Shown here: positions 8,194 through 17,041 of the stretch, piece after piece | How the letters are laid out: each line of letters starts with the position of its first letter | Position numbering within the stretch: the first letter of the stretch is position 1 | NCBI GenBank assembly: GCA_963836015.1 | Contig: CAWIIF010000002.1 | Span: 744,001 to 808,000, forward strand | Length of the DNA: 64,000 nt | Source: CAWCDJ01 sp963836015 | GTDB lineage: Bacteria > Acidobacteriota > Terriglobia > Bryobacterales > Bryobacteraceae | Direction: 5' to 3' | Made by a program: the position numbers and the translations under genes | The notes under the pieces: generated by a model | Seen by the model: only the letters and a program-made list of their open reading frames with translations | Databases searched by the model: none | What the model was told of the DNA's origin: nothing

Positions 8194-8646
8194 CTATTCG
8201 TCCGTCTTCTCGTCGGCTTCGCGGCCCTCGCGTTGCGCCTTCATGCGCTCTTCCCGGCGCTTGGCGCGATCGGCGGCACGCTTCACCAGCTCGGAACCGA
8301 CCAGCTCGATCATGGCCTGCTCGGCGCCGTCACCCTTGCGCGGCCCGAGACGGGTGATGCGGGTGTAGCCGCCGTTGCGCTGTCCGAAGCGCGTTCCCAG
8401 CGTGTCGAACAGCTTTTTTACCGAAGCCGGCGTGCGCAGAACCGCCGCCGCCTGCCGGCGCGTATGGAGCGTGTCCCCCTTCGCCAGGGTGATCATCTTT
8501 TCGACCAGCGGCCGCACGGCCTTGGCCTTCGGGACGGTGGTTATCACGCGCTCTTCGAGGATCACGCTGGTGGCGAGATTACGGAGCAGCGCGTTGCGGC
8601 TATCCACCGGACGTTTCAGTTTGAATCCGGCAACTCTGTGTCTCAT
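8194..8646 (-). CDS. rplQ: 50S ribosomal protein L17
   Basis: 150 residues, last gene of the ribosomal supercluster. The start MRHRVAGFKLKRPVDSRNAL and the block NLATSVILEERVITTVPKAK are standard L17; RNGGYTRITRLGPRKGDGAE marks the conserved C-terminal region. A charged tail of about 25 residues (AKRREERMKAQREGREADE) goes beyond the E. coli protein length. It starts 3 bp after the rpoA stop. Confidence 0.97.
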   Translation of the reverse strand: MRHRVAGFKLKRPVDSRNALLRNLATSVILEERVITTVPKAKAVRPLVEKMITLAKGDTLHTRRQAAAVLRTPASVKKLFDTLGTRFGQRNGGYTRITRLGPRKGDGAEQAMIELVGSELVKRAADRAKRREERMKAQREGREADEKTDE

Positions 8647-8649
8647 CTG

Positions 8650-9699
8650 CTACTCCCCCATCTGCTCGGGTGAATTCTCGTCATCCTGGCCGTAATCCTG
8701 GATGCTCCCGGCCGCCTGCTGCGGCGGCGCCACGAGGCGCCCGTGCGCATCGATCCGCATCCCCAGCGACAGCCCCATGTTGGCGAGGATCTCTTTGATC
8801 TCGTTGAGCGACTTGCGGCCGAAGTTCTTCGTCCGAAGCATCTCCGCCTCGGTCTTCTGCACCAGCTCGCCGATGGTCTGGATATTCGCGTTCTTCAGGC
8901 AGTTGTACGAACGAACGCTGAGCTCCAGCTCTTCTACCGAGCGGTTCAGGATTTCGTTCATCTTATCGAGGCCGCGCTCGGAGATCTCTTCGGTCTGCTC
9001 CGGAACTTCCTCGAAGTTGATGAAGATCGACATGTGGTCTTTCAGCAGCTTGGCTGCGTAGCCGATCGCGTCCTGAGGCGAAACCGCGCCGTTGGTCCAG
9101 ACTTCGAGAGTCAGCTTATCGTAGTCGGTCATCTGCCCGAGGCGCGCCGCTTCCACCTGGAAGTTCACTTTGCGCACGGGAGAGTGCACCGAATCGATCG
9201 GGATATAACCCAGGGCCAGGTCCTCGTCGAAGTTCTTGTCGGCGCTGACGTAGCCGCGCCCGGTCTTCAGGCGCATCTCGATCGAGAGACGGCCGCCTTC
9301 ACTGACCGTGGCGATGTGGACGTCGCGGTCCAGCACTTCGACGTCGGCATCGGTCTCGATCTGGCCGCTGCGCACGTCGCCGGGCTGTTCCACGTTGAGG
9401 CGAACGGTTTTGACGCCTTCGCCCAGAATCTTGAACGGAACCTGCTTCAGGTTGAGGATGATGTCCGTCGCATCCTCGACCACGCCCGGAATCGGGCTGA
9501 ATTCGTGTTCCACACCTTCGATACGGACCGCGGTGATCGCGGCTCCCTCGATTGAACTCAACAGCACGCGGCGCAGTCCGTTGCCGATGGTAGTGCCGAA
9601 GCCGCGCTGAAAAGGTTGAGCCGTGAACATGCCATACCGCTCCGTGAGGGTCTCGGTATTGGCAACCAGCCGTTTTGGTTTTTGGAAGCCCTTAAACAT
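8650..9699 (-). CDS. rpoA: DNA-directed RNA polymerase subunit alpha
   Basis: 349 residues from the ATG at 9699 (MFKGFQKPKRLVANTETL). The N-terminal domain (about 1-230) has the dimer and beta/beta' contacts, including GFGTTIGNGLRRVLLSSIEG. The C-terminal domain (about 265-325) carries ELSVRSYNCLKNANIQTIGE and NFGRKSLNEIKEIL, which contact UP elements and activators. An extra acidic tail ends DDENSPEQMGE. The frame is open far upstream but that part overlaps the rpsD gap and has no family match, so the internal ATG is used. Confidence 0.97.
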   Translation of the reverse strand: MFKGFQKPKRLVANTETLTERYGMFTAQPFQRGFGTTIGNGLRRVLLSSIEGAAITAVRIEGVEHEFSPIPGVVEDATDIILNLKQVPFKILGEGVKTVRLNVEQPGDVRSGQIETDADVEVLDRDVHIATVSEGGRLSIEMRLKTGRGYVSADKNFDEDLALGYIPIDSVHSPVRKVNFQVEAARLGQMTDYDKLTLEVWTNGAVSPQDAIGYAAKLLKDHMSIFINFEEVPEQTEEISERGLDKMNEILNRSVEELELSVRSYNCLKNANIQTIGELVQKTEAEMLRTKNFGRKSLNEIKEILANMGLSLGMRIDAHGRLVAPPQQAAGSIQDYGQDDENSPEQMGE

Positions 9700-9761
9700 A
9701 TGGAAACCTCGCTTTGGCGGGCAGCGCCCAGCACCCGGGAGGGGCTTGGGCAGCCCGGCCC

Positions 9762-10394
9762 TTACTTCGAGTAAAGCTCGACGATGAGCTGCTCGTTCAT
9801 TTGAATCTGCACCAACTCGCTGCGTTGCGGCAGGCTGGTGATACGACCCTTCAACCCTTCGCGATCCACGTCGATCCAGTTCGGCGCGGGGGCATGGGCC
9901 GTTGCGTCGCGCGCGGCCAGGATGGTGGGGTTGTTCTTGCTGCTCTCGCGCACCGAAACCACGTCCCCTATTTTCACCTGGGCCGACGGGATGTCGCACT
10001 TGCGCCCGTTGACGTCAACATGTCCGTGGCGAACCACCTGGCGCGCCTGCGCGCGGCTGGTGCCGAATCCCATGCGGTAAATCACGCTGTCGAGGCGCCG
10101 CTCGAGCGCCGACATCAGATTCTCGCCGGTGATGCCCTTCTGCGCGGCGGCCTTCTCGTAAGTGGTGCGGAACTGCCGCTCGAGAACCCCGTACACGCGG
10201 CGGACTTTCTGCTTTTCGCGAAGCTGCAGGCCGTATCCGACGATCTTTGCTTTGCGGTCTTTACCGTGCTGCCCCGGCACGAAATTGCGGCGCTCAATGG
10301 CGCACTTCTCGCTGTGGCAGCGCTCGCCCTTCAAAAACAGTTTCATGCCCTCGCGCCGGCATTGCCGGCAAACAGGGCCGATATATCTTGCCAA
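9762..10394 (-). CDS. rpsD: 30S ribosomal protein S4, zinc-motif form
   Basis: 210 residues. Primary 16S rRNA-binding assembly protein. The N-terminus has four cysteines, CRQC and later CHSEKC, the zinc-binding form of S4, and an S4 RNA-binding domain (ALERRLDSVIYRMGFGTSRA, then VRHGHVDVNGR). In many bacteria S4 represses the alpha operon; a 62-bp gap to rpoA is the place to look for such control, but no pseudoknot could be proven by eye. Confidence 0.97.
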   Translation of the reverse strand: MARYIGPVCRQCRREGMKLFLKGERCHSEKCAIERRNFVPGQHGKDRKAKIVGYGLQLREKQKVRRVYGVLERQFRTTYEKAAAQKGITGENLMSALERRLDSVIYRMGFGTSRAQARQVVRHGHVDVNGRKCDIPSAQVKIGDVVSVRESSKNNPTILAARDATAHAPAPNWIDVDREGLKGRITSLPQRSELVQIQMNEQLIVELYSK

Positions 10395-10491
10395 GTTTCT
10401 CTCCTTACCTTTCTGCTTTCAGGTGCGGTTTACAGCCATGGCAGGCCTTCTTCCCGCTTATCGAGCCGCTCCCTTGCGGTCGCGGCCCGGC

Positions 10492-10899
10492 CTAGACTCT
10501 ACGCTTCTTGGGAGGCCGGCATCCATTATGCGGAATCGGCGTGACGTCGCGGATGGCGCGCACATCGATACCCGCGGTGGACAAGGCGCGGACCGCCGAC
10601 TCGCGGCCGGAACCCGGACCGCTCACCCGCACTTCCACCGTCCGCAGCCCGCTTTCGCTAGCCTTATTGGCGGCCGTCAGCGCCGCCTGCTGGGCGGCAA
10701 ACGGGGTCCCTTTGCGCGACCCGCGGAAGCCCAGCGACCCGGCGCTCGACCAGGAAAGAGTGTTGCCTTCCTGGTCCGAGATGGTCACGATGGTGTTGTT
10801 GAAGGTGGCCTGGATGTGCACGACGCCCGAATGGACGACGCGCTTCTCCTTCTTCTTGAAGCTCTTCTTCTTCCCTGCTTTTACTGGTGCTTTCGCCAT
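10492..10899 (-). CDS. rpsK: 30S ribosomal protein S11
   Basis: 135 residues: platform protein of the small subunit. A lysine-rich N-terminus (KAGKKKSFKKKEKR) precedes the standard fold with VHIQATFNNTIVTISD, SAGSLGFRGSRKGTPFAAQ and the C-terminal DVTPIPHNGCRPPKKRRV. It follows rpsM by one base. A 97-bp gap separates it from rpsD. Confidence 0.97.
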   Translation of the reverse strand: MAKAPVKAGKKKSFKKKEKRVVHSGVVHIQATFNNTIVTISDQEGNTLSWSSAGSLGFRGSRKGTPFAAQQAALTAANKASESGLRTVEVRVSGPGSGRESAVRALSTAGIDVRAIRDVTPIPHNGCRPPKKRRV

Positions 10900-10900
10900 A

Positions 10901-11287
10901 CTATGTTTTACCGGTCGCCTTCTTCTTGTTCGCCACGGTGCCGCGGCGCGGGCCCTTGCGGGTACGGGCGTTGGTGTGGGTGCGCTGCCCGCGAACCGGC
11001 AGGCTGCGGCGGTGCCGCAATCCGCGGTACGAGCCCATCTCGATGTGACGCTTGATGTTCATCGAGATTTCCTTGCGGAGGTCGCCTTCGACCGCGCCTT
11101 CCTCTTCGAGGATCTGGCGGACGCGGTTGACCTCGTCTTCGGTCAGGTCCCGAATCTTCTTGTCGAACTCGATGCCGGCCCTGTACAGGAGCGATTTCGA
11201 GCGGGTACGGCCGATGCCGTAAATGTAAGTCAGCCCGATCTCGGCTCTCTTGGCGGGCGGCAGATCCACACCGGCGATACGTGCCAT
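10901..11287 (-). CDS. rpsM: 30S ribosomal protein S13
   Basis: 128 residues of the head protein that contacts P-site tRNA and bridges to L5. It begins MARIAGVDLPPAKRAEIGLT with the H2TH region YGIGRTRSK and ends with the basic GQRTHTNARTRKGPRRG tail. Its ATG lies one base after the rpmJ stop. Confidence 0.97.
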   Translation of the reverse strand: MARIAGVDLPPAKRAEIGLTYIYGIGRTRSKSLLYRAGIEFDKKIRDLTEDEVNRVRQILEEEGAVEGDLRKEISMNIKRHIEMGSYRGLRHRRSLPVRGQRTHTNARTRKGPRRGTVANKKKATGKT

Positions 11288-11288
11288 A

Positions 11289-11402
11289 TTAGCCCTGCCT
11301 CTGTTTATGTTTGGGATTGACGCAGATGACCCGCACCACGCCTTCGCGATGGATCACCTTGCATTTGTCGCAAATCTTCTTAACGGACGCTCGAACTTTC
11401 AT
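11289..11402 (-). CDS. rpmJ: 50S ribosomal protein L36
   Basis: 37 residues: MKVRASVKKICDKCKVIHRE and on to PKHKQRQG. The CxxC...C...H zinc ribbon (Cys11, Cys14, Cys27, His32) is intact, so this is the zinc-dependent form. The ATG overlaps the infA stop as ATGA, and the stop is one base from rpsM. Very short but unambiguous by motif, length and canonical position between infA and rpsM. Confidence 0.96.
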   Translation of the reverse strand: MKVRASVKKICDKCKVIHREGVVRVICVNPKHKQRQG

Positions 11403-11620
11403 GTTGTCAGCTTCCTGATAATTCTGCCACGCGTCGGGTCGTGAGGCATCAGTTCCACCTCAACCCGGTCGCCCGGAACCAACCGGACGAAATTCCGTTT
11501 CACCACACCCACCAGGTGGGCCAGAACTTCCTGCCTCGTATCCAGCACAACCTTGTAGATCGCGCGGGGCAACTCCTCGACCACCTTCGCCTCAGCCGTT
11601 ACGGCCTTGTCAGCACCCAC
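11399..11620 (-). CDS. infA: Translation initiation factor IF-1
   Basis: 73 residues when started at the GTG at 11620 (MGADKAVTAE, then AKVVEELPRAIYKVVLD). This start puts the S1-like OB fold ten residues in, as in other IF-1 proteins; longer upstream readings have no counterpart. FVRLVPGDRVEVELMPHD and TRGRIIRK complete the fold. It binds the 30S A site during initiation. It overlaps the map stop by 22 bp, so translation is probably coupled to map. Confidence 0.93.
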   Translation of the reverse strand: MGADKAVTAEAKVVEELPRAIYKVVLDTRQEVLAHLVGVVKRNFVRLVPGDRVEVELMPHDPTRGRIIRKLTT

Positions 11621-12369
11621 GGCCCGTTCTCCGTCACCGCGATGCAATGCTCGAAATGCGCCGAGTTGGAGCCGTCTTTCGTCACTGCCGTCCACCGGTC
11701 CTTCAAAACCACCGCTTCCGGCCGCCCGGCGTTGACCATCGGCTCCACCGCCAGAACCATCCCCGGCTTCAGCCGCGGATTCTCATTCTTCCGGTCCACA
11801 TAATTGGGGACCTGCGGCTCCTCGTGGAGCTGGGTCCCGATGCCATGGCCCACATACTCCCGCACGATCGAGAAGCCGTTCGACTTCACGTGCTGCTCCA
11901 CGGTCTCGCAAACCTCAAAAAGGCGGTTGCCGGACCGCACCCGGTCGATCGCCTTCTCGAGCGCCTCCTGGGTGACTTCGAGAAGCCGCCCGGTCTCGGG
12001 GCTGATTTCGCCGATCGGAACGGTGACGGCGGAATCGCCGTAATACCCGTCCAGCTTCACTCCGGTATCGATCGAAACGATGTCGCCTTTCTTGAGGACG
12101 CGCTTCACATTCGGCATCCCGTGGACGATCTCGCTATTTACCGAGGTGCACAACACAAACTTGTAAGCCTCGCCGGCTGCCGGTACGTAATACCCTTTGA
12201 ACGCGGGCTTGGCGCCGGCATCGGCGATCATCTTCTCGGCGGCGACTTCCAGGTCCATGGTGCTGGCACCTTCCACCGCCAGTTCCTTCAGCTTCTGCAG
12301 GATCTGCCAAACCAGCAGCCCGCTGCGCCGCATCTTCTCCAGCTCAGCGGCGGTCTTTCGAACAATCAT
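11599..12369 (-). CDS. map: Methionine aminopeptidase, type I
   Basis: 256 residues from the ATG at 12369 (MIVRKTAAELEKMRRSG). Removes N-terminal Met from nascent proteins. The metal site is complete: Asp in VSIDTGVKLDG, Asp in YYGDSAVTVP, His in YVGHGIGTQLHEEP, Glu in LAVEPMVNAG and the C-terminal Glu in HFEHCIAVTENG. No N-terminal zinc-finger extension, so type Ia. It overlaps the end of adk by 26 bp and infA by 22 bp. Confidence 0.96.
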   Translation of the reverse strand: MIVRKTAAELEKMRRSGLLVWQILQKLKELAVEGASTMDLEVAAEKMIADAGAKPAFKGYYVPAAGEAYKFVLCTSVNSEIVHGMPNVKRVLKKGDIVSIDTGVKLDGYYGDSAVTVPIGEISPETGRLLEVTQEALEKAIDRVRSGNRLFEVCETVEQHVKSNGFSIVREYVGHGIGTQLHEEPQVPNYVDRKNENPRLKPGMVLAVEPMVNAGRPEAVVLKDRWTAVTKDGSNSAHFEHCIAVTENGPWVLTRP

Positions 12370-13018
12370 CTGTCTCCATCGCCCGGCAAATACACTGAAA
12401 CACAACCTCGGGAGGCTGGCTGCTCGCTTCCACCTCAATTACACGCCGCCCCGCGGTCCGGAGAAAATCCAAAACCGGCCTGGTCTGCTGCTCATACGCA
12501 TCCAGCCGCTCCCGGATAACTTCCTCCCTGTCATCGTTCCGAATCACCAACTGCTCGCCATCCAAATCGCACAAATTATCCTCGCGAGGAGGCTGGGAGA
12601 CGATGTTGTACAGGGTTCCGCAGCGAGGGCACTGTCGCCGTCCGGTCAAACGGGCAATAACTACATTATAATCAACAGCGAGGTAAATTACCACCTCGCG
12701 GATTCCGCGCTCGTCCAGCCAGCCGCAGAAGTGCTCGGACTGAGCCAGCGTGCGGGGGTATCCATCCAGCACAAAACCCCTGGCGGCGTCGGGTTGCGAG
12801 AGCCGCTCCTCTACCATGCGATCGACGACTTCATCCGAAACCAGCGCACCCGACTGCATGGTGGCTACCAGATCCGGATCGACGCCGGATCCCCGCCGGA
12901 TGCTGTCCCGAAGCATGTCCCCGGTGGAGATATGGGGGACCCCCAGGCACTGCACCAGCATCCTCGCCTGGGTACCTTTGCCGGACCCGGGCGAGCCGAA
13001 CAAAACGATCGCAGTCAC
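12344..13018 (-). CDS. adk: Adenylate kinase with zinc-type LID
   Basis: 224 residues. Interconverts ATP + AMP and 2 ADP. P-loop GSPGSGKGTQA, AMP site STGDMLRDSI and GFVLDGYPRT are present. The LID has CPRC, then CDLD about 17 residues on, the Cys-Cys-Cys-Asp zinc set known from Bacillus adenylate kinase and not found in E. coli Adk. Standard place between secY and map. The C-terminal 26 bp overlap the map start. Confidence 0.96.
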   Translation of the reverse strand: MTAIVLFGSPGSGKGTQARMLVQCLGVPHISTGDMLRDSIRRGSGVDPDLVATMQSGALVSDEVVDRMVEERLSQPDAARGFVLDGYPRTLAQSEHFCGWLDERGIREVVIYLAVDYNVVIARLTGRRQCPRCGTLYNIVSQPPREDNLCDLDGEQLVIRNDDREEVIRERLDAYEQQTRPVLDFLRTAGRRVIEVEASSQPPEVVFQCICRAMETDDCSKDRR

Positions 13019-13023
13019 AAAAC

Positions 13024-14424
13024 TCAGAACGAACTTCTTCGTCCGCGGATCCGGCCCGACCGCGGCGTGAAGCCCTCATAGTGGCGCATGATGAGCTGGG
13101 CTTCGATCTGGTTGATCGTATCCATCGCCACGCCCACCACGATCAGCAGCGAGGTGCCGCCGAAATAGAAGCTCACATTCAACCCTTCCAGCAGCCGCCT
13201 GGGGAAGTTCTGATCCACCCAGTTGCCGACCAGGGGAAGATGCTGGAGGTGGATTCCCGAAATCATGATGTCCGGGATCAGGCACAGGATCGAAAGGTAG
13301 ATGCCACCCACCACCGTAATCTTGGTGAGAATGTTGTTCATGTAGTCGGCGGTATTGCGGCCGGGACGGATGCCCGGGATGAACCCGCCATACTTGCGCA
13401 TATTGTCCGCCGCTTCGTTGGGGTTGAAGATGATCGACACGTAGAAGAAGCAGAAGAAAATGATGCCCGCCACGAATAGCACGTAGTAGAGCGGCTCGCC
13501 GTGCTGGATCGCCCGAAGCGTCGCCGAGAGCCAGTTGATGTTCTTGACCCACCCCATCAGAGCTAGCTGTTGCGGGAATGCCAGGATCGAGGAGGCGAAG
13601 ATCACGGGAATGACGCCGCCCGCGTTCACCTTCAGCGGCATGTGCGTGGACTGGCCGCCCATTACCCGCCGGCCCACCACGCGCTTGGCGTACTGTACCG
13701 GAATCCGCCGCTCGCCGCGCTCTACCAGGACGATGAATGCCACTACCGCGATCATCATCACGATCAGCGAAATCAGCGTGAGCGCGCTCCAGTCGCCTAC
13801 CACGAAGACGTGGCTGTAAATATTCTCCAATGCATTCGGCAGGCCGACCACGATGCCGGCGAAGATGATCAGCGACATGCCGTTGCCGACGCCGCGCTCG
13901 CTGATCTGTTCGCCCAGCCACATGATGAAGGCCGACCCGGTGGTGAGCGACAGCACCGTGAGCATTACGAATCCAAAGCCCGGGCTGATGACGATTCCCT
14001 GCCCCATGGACATCAGGCCCTGGGCAATTCCGAACGACTGCAGCACGGAAAGAATGATGGTCAGGTAGCGGGTCCACTGCGTGATCTTGCGCCGCCCCAG
14101 CTCGCCTTCCTTCTGGAGTTTTTCGAGGGTCGGAACCACCACCGTCATCAACTGCAGGATGATCGACGCCGTAATGTACGGCATGATCCCCAGCGCGAAG
14201 ATCGTCAGCCGGCGGATGTTGCCGCCCGCAAACAGGTCGAAGAATCCGAAGATCGAACCCGCCTGCGACCCGAAGAACTGCTCCCAGCGTTGGATGTTGA
14301 TTCCGGGTGTCGGGATGTGCCCGCCCAGGCGGTACACCGCCAGCATCGCCAGCGTGAACAGAAGCCGCTTGCGAAGATCCGGAACGCGAAACATGTTCGC
14401 GAACGCTTCAAATAACCTTCCCAT
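13024..14424 (-). CDS. secY: Protein translocase subunit SecY
   Basis: 466 residues, ten membrane helices, the pore of the SecYEG channel. Diagnostic stretches include RLGGHIPTPGIN in the plug-side N-terminus, IMPYITASIILQLM, the cytosolic loop RRIPVQYAKR and the C-terminal EAQLIMRHYEGF. It sits between rplO and adk in the classic spc order and so is co-expressed with the ribosomal proteins. Confidence 0.97.
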   Translation of the reverse strand: MGRLFEAFANMFRVPDLRKRLLFTLAMLAVYRLGGHIPTPGINIQRWEQFFGSQAGSIFGFFDLFAGGNIRRLTIFALGIMPYITASIILQLMTVVVPTLEKLQKEGELGRRKITQWTRYLTIILSVLQSFGIAQGLMSMGQGIVISPGFGFVMLTVLSLTTGSAFIMWLGEQISERGVGNGMSLIIFAGIVVGLPNALENIYSHVFVVGDWSALTLISLIVMMIAVVAFIVLVERGERRIPVQYAKRVVGRRVMGGQSTHMPLKVNAGGVIPVIFASSILAFPQQLALMGWVKNINWLSATLRAIQHGEPLYYVLFVAGIIFFCFFYVSIIFNPNEAADNMRKYGGFIPGIRPGRNTADYMNNILTKITVVGGIYLSILCLIPDIMISGIHLQHLPLVGNWVDQNFPRRLLEGLNVSFYFGGTSLLIVVGVAMDTINQIEAQLIMRHYEGFTPRSGRIRGRRSSF

Positions 14425-14445
14425 GATTCCCTTCGATTCCCGGCG

Positions 14446-14898
14446 CTATTCCGCCTGAGCGCCGATCACCTGTGCCGTGCCGCCGGCCTTCTGGATCTTT
14501 TCCAGGGCCGATTTGGAAAACTGGTGCGCTTCCACCGTGATCTTCCGGGTCAGCTGGCCCGTGCCCAGAACTTTCAACCCATCGCCGAGTTTCTTGATAA
14601 CGCCGAGCTCGATCAGGCGGTCGACATTGAAGGAATCGCCCTCGAGCTTCTCCAGCCGTCCGAGGTTGACGATAGCGAACTGCTTCTTAAAGATGTTGGT
14701 AAAGCCGCGCTTCGGCAGGCGCCGGTGGAGCGGCATCTGGCCGCCCTCGAATCCGCGCTTCTGGCTGAAGCCCGTTCCCGCGTGCTGCCCCTTGTGGCCC
14801 CGCGCCGAAGTCTTTCCGTGTCCCGAGCCCATGCCGCGGCCGATGCGCTTGCGGCTCTTCTTCTGCCCGGCGGGCGGTCTCAATCCGGTGAGGTTCAT
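14446..14898 (-). CDS. rplO: 50S ribosomal protein L15
   Basis: 150 residues. The glycine/arginine-rich start (MNLTGLRPPAGQKKSRKRIG, then RGMGSGHGKTSARGHKGQHA) binds 23S rRNA. The globular C-terminus ends SALEKIQKAGGTAQVIGAQ, the usual L15 motif. A 21-bp gap separates it from secY. Confidence 0.97.
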   Translation of the reverse strand: MNLTGLRPPAGQKKSRKRIGRGMGSGHGKTSARGHKGQHAGTGFSQKRGFEGGQMPLHRRLPKRGFTNIFKKQFAIVNLGRLEKLEGDSFNVDRLIELGVIKKLGDGLKVLGTGQLTRKITVEAHQFSKSALEKIQKAGGTAQVIGAQAE

Positions 14899-14913
14899 TG
14901 CGTCTCTCTCCCC

Positions 14914-15093
14914 CTACTCCACCACTTCCAGCAGGTGCGGAACTTTCTTTACCATACCGCGAAACACCGGTGTATCCGGCCGCTCCACGATCTGGTTGAG
15001 CTTGCGCAGGCCGAGGCCCTTGACCACGCGCTTGTGCTTTTCCGGAGTGCAGATCGGGCTGCGGACCAGTTTGATTCTGATCATGCCTTCCAT
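14914..15093 (-). CDS. rpmD: 50S ribosomal protein L30
   Basis: 59 residues, started at the ATG at 15093, which overlaps the rpsE stop by one base (TAATG). MIRIKLVRSPICTPEKHKRV and GLGLRKLNQIVERPDTPVFR are diagnostic L30. A longer frame upstream is only the shadow of rpsE. Confidence 0.95.
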   Translation of the reverse strand: MEGMIRIKLVRSPICTPEKHKRVVKGLGLRKLNQIVERPDTPVFRGMVKKVPHLLEVVE

Positions 15094-15599
15094 TACAGTT
15101 TCTCCACCGCCAGGCCGCGCATTTCGGCCACGGCGTTTCTGTCGCGCAGCGATTCGAGCGCCACGATGGTCGCCTTCACCACGTTGTGCGGGTTGCGGCG
15201 TCCGATGGACTTGGTGAGTACGTTGGGAACCCCGCACGCCGTAATGACCGCGCGGACCGCGCCGCCGGCAATGACACCGGTTCCTTCCGCCGCGGGCTTG
15301 AGCAGCACGTGCGAGCTGGCGAACACGCCGAGCACCTGGTGCGGGATGGTGGTCTCGAGGACGTTCACCTTGCGGAGGTTCTTTTTAGCGGCCTCGATGC
15401 CCTTCCGGATCGCCGAGGGCACTTCTTTCGCCTTGCCCACACCATAGCCCACGACCTTGGCGGAAGGATCGCCGATCACCACCAACGCCGAGAAGCTGAG
15501 GTTCTTGCCGCCCTTCACGACCTTCGTGACCCGGTTGATCGCCACCACCTGCTCTTTGAGGTTGAGCGTCGACGGATCGATACGTTTCACAATCGCCAT
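15093..15599 (-). CDS. rpsE: 30S ribosomal protein S5
   Basis: 168 residues. N-terminal dsRBD-like S5 domain (EQVVAINRVTKVVKGGKNLS, FSALVVIGD, GYGVGKAKEVPSAIRKG), then the C-terminal domain with LKPAAEGTGVIAGGAVRAV. Important for decoding fidelity and mRNA entry. It lies 3 bp after rplR and overlaps rpmD by one base. Confidence 0.97.
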   Translation of the reverse strand: MAIVKRIDPSTLNLKEQVVAINRVTKVVKGGKNLSFSALVVIGDPSAKVVGYGVGKAKEVPSAIRKGIEAAKKNLRKVNVLETTIPHQVLGVFASSHVLLKPAAEGTGVIAGGAVRAVITACGVPNVLTKSIGRRNPHNVVKATIVALESLRDRNAVAEMRGLAVEKL

Positions 15600-15602
15600 G
15601 GA

Positions 15603-15962
15603 TTAAAACTCCAGTCCCGCTTCGCGCGCGGCATCGGCCAGAGCTTTGATCCGGCCGTGATACTGATACCCGCCGCGGTCGAACACCACGCTCTTGATAC
15701 CCTTCTCCTTGGCTTTTTCGGCCACCAGTTTGCCGATCGCCTTGGCCGCGGCCACATTGCCGCCATTGGTCCGCGCGCCCTTGTCCACCGAAGAGGCGGA
15801 CACCAGCGTTGCGCCCTTGCTGTCGTCGATGACCTGGGCGTAAATGTGCGCCACGCTGCGGAACACCGCCAGGCGCGGCCGCTCCGAAGTACCGCTGAGT
15901 TTGCGGCGAATGCGCATGTGGATGCGCTTGCGGATTTCCTTCTTTTCGATCTTATGAATCAT
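15603..15962 (-). CDS. rplR: 50S ribosomal protein L18
   Basis: 119 residues. Binds 5S rRNA. GTSERPRLAVFRSVAHIYAQ and VVFDRGGYQYHGRIKALADA are standard; the N-terminus is very basic (KKEIRKRIHMRIRRKLSG). Its ATG overlaps the rplF stop by 4 bp. Confidence 0.97.
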   Translation of the reverse strand: MIHKIEKKEIRKRIHMRIRRKLSGTSERPRLAVFRSVAHIYAQVIDDSKGATLVSASSVDKGARTNGGNVAAAKAIGKLVAEKAKEKGIKSVVFDRGGYQYHGRIKALADAAREAGLEF

Positions 15963-16495
15963 TTGCCACCCGCCCCGGTCTTACCGACCTTCTTGCGCAG
16001 CGCCTCGCCGGTATACCGGATGCCCTTGTTCTTATAGGGGTCCGGCTTGCGAAGCGCCCGGATGTTGGCTGCCACCTGGCCAAGCAGCTGCCGGTCGTAG
16101 CCGCTGAGCACCAGGTGCGTCTGCTTGTCGATCTTCAGGTCCACGCCCTCGGGCAGCAGGACTTCGATGGGGTGCGAATAGCCCAGCGTGAACGTGGCGA
16201 TCTTGCCTTTGACGTCGGCGCGGTAGCCGATGCCGACGATGTCCAGCTCCCGGACGAATCCGCCCGACACGCCTTGCACGGCATTGGCGGCCAGAGCGCG
16301 GGTCAGCCCGTGCAGCGCCGCGTAATCGTCGGAGGCGCGCTTCACTTCCAGGCGGCTGTCCACCTGCACGATGCTGACGCCCTGCGGGATCGGAACCGTC
16401 AGCTTGCCCTTCGGTCCCGTCACTTCCAATTGCTCGCCGATCTGCACTTTTACGCCGCTCGGCAGCGGGATCGGCTTTTTGCCAATTCTCGACAT
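15959..16495 (-). CDS. rplF: 50S ribosomal protein L6
   Basis: 178 residues with the two repeated L6 domains. MSRIGKKPIPLPSGVKVQIG, VTGPKGKLTVPIP and the C-terminal DPYKNKGIRYTGEALRKKVG are diagnostic. Binds near the factor-binding centre of the large subunit. Four bp after rpsH. Confidence 0.97.
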   Translation of the reverse strand: MSRIGKKPIPLPSGVKVQIGEQLEVTGPKGKLTVPIPQGVSIVQVDSRLEVKRASDDYAALHGLTRALAANAVQGVSGGFVRELDIVGIGYRADVKGKIATFTLGYSHPIEVLLPEGVDLKIDKQTHLVLSGYDRQLLGQVAANIRALRKPDPYKNKGIRYTGEALRKKVGKTGAGGK

Positions 16496-16499
16496 AATC

Positions 16500-16895
16500 T
16501 CACCAAACCCGGCAGAGGATTTCTCCGCCCAGGTGCTCCTTGTGCGCGTCCCGCCCGGTCATCACACCGCGCGGCGTGGTCAGGATGTTAATACCCATGC
16601 CGCCCAGCACACGCGGAATATCGGTCTGCCCGACGTACACCCGGCAGCCCGGCCGCGACACGCGCTCGATCGCCGAAATTACCGGCGCGTTGCTGGAGCT
16701 GTACTTCAGGTAGATCTTGATGGTCCGCTTGGGACCTTCTTCCGCCACTTTGAAGTTGGTGATGTAACCCTCTTCCTTCAAAATGCGCGCGATTTCCGCT
16801 TTCAGCTTGGAGGCCGGCACGTCCACCTTGGGGTGGCGGGCCTGGATCGCGTTGCGCACGCGCGTCAGCATGTCGGCAATGGGATCGCTCGTCAT
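16500..16895 (-). CDS. rpsH: 30S ribosomal protein S8
   Basis: 131 residues, central 16S-binding assembly protein; in E. coli it represses the spc operon. MTSDPIADMLTRVRNAIQAR, RISRPG-type core VSRPGCRVYVGQTDIPRVL and TTPRGVMTGRDAHKEHLGGE are clear. The upstream gap (16896-17041, 146 bp) is the longest inside the spc section; it holds no gene that I can see. Confidence 0.97.
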   Translation of the reverse strand: MTSDPIADMLTRVRNAIQARHPKVDVPASKLKAEIARILKEEGYITNFKVAEEGPKRTIKIYLKYSSSNAPVISAIERVSRPGCRVYVGQTDIPRVLGGMGINILTTPRGVMTGRDAHKEHLGGEILCRVW

Positions 16896-17041
16896 AGTTC
16901 TCCTACTTCCCCTTCGTCCGTGCTTTCCGCCCTCGGTGAAAGGGCAAGACCGTGTTGCTCATCCGATGCAGCAGACCGCTGCGCCGGAGGCGCCCAGCTG
17001 CCCTGCCAAGGGTGCGGAGCTTGCGGACGTCGCATCTCTTC

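Noticed and set aside
11621..11695. A longer infA start (98 residues)
   Set aside because: The added residues overlap map in another phase and have no counterpart in IF-1; the GTG at 11620 gives the standard length.
16896..17041. A missing small gene in the 146-bp gap between rpsN and rpsH
   Set aside because: No frame with a start, ribosome site and plausible protein; all expected spc genes are already present in order.
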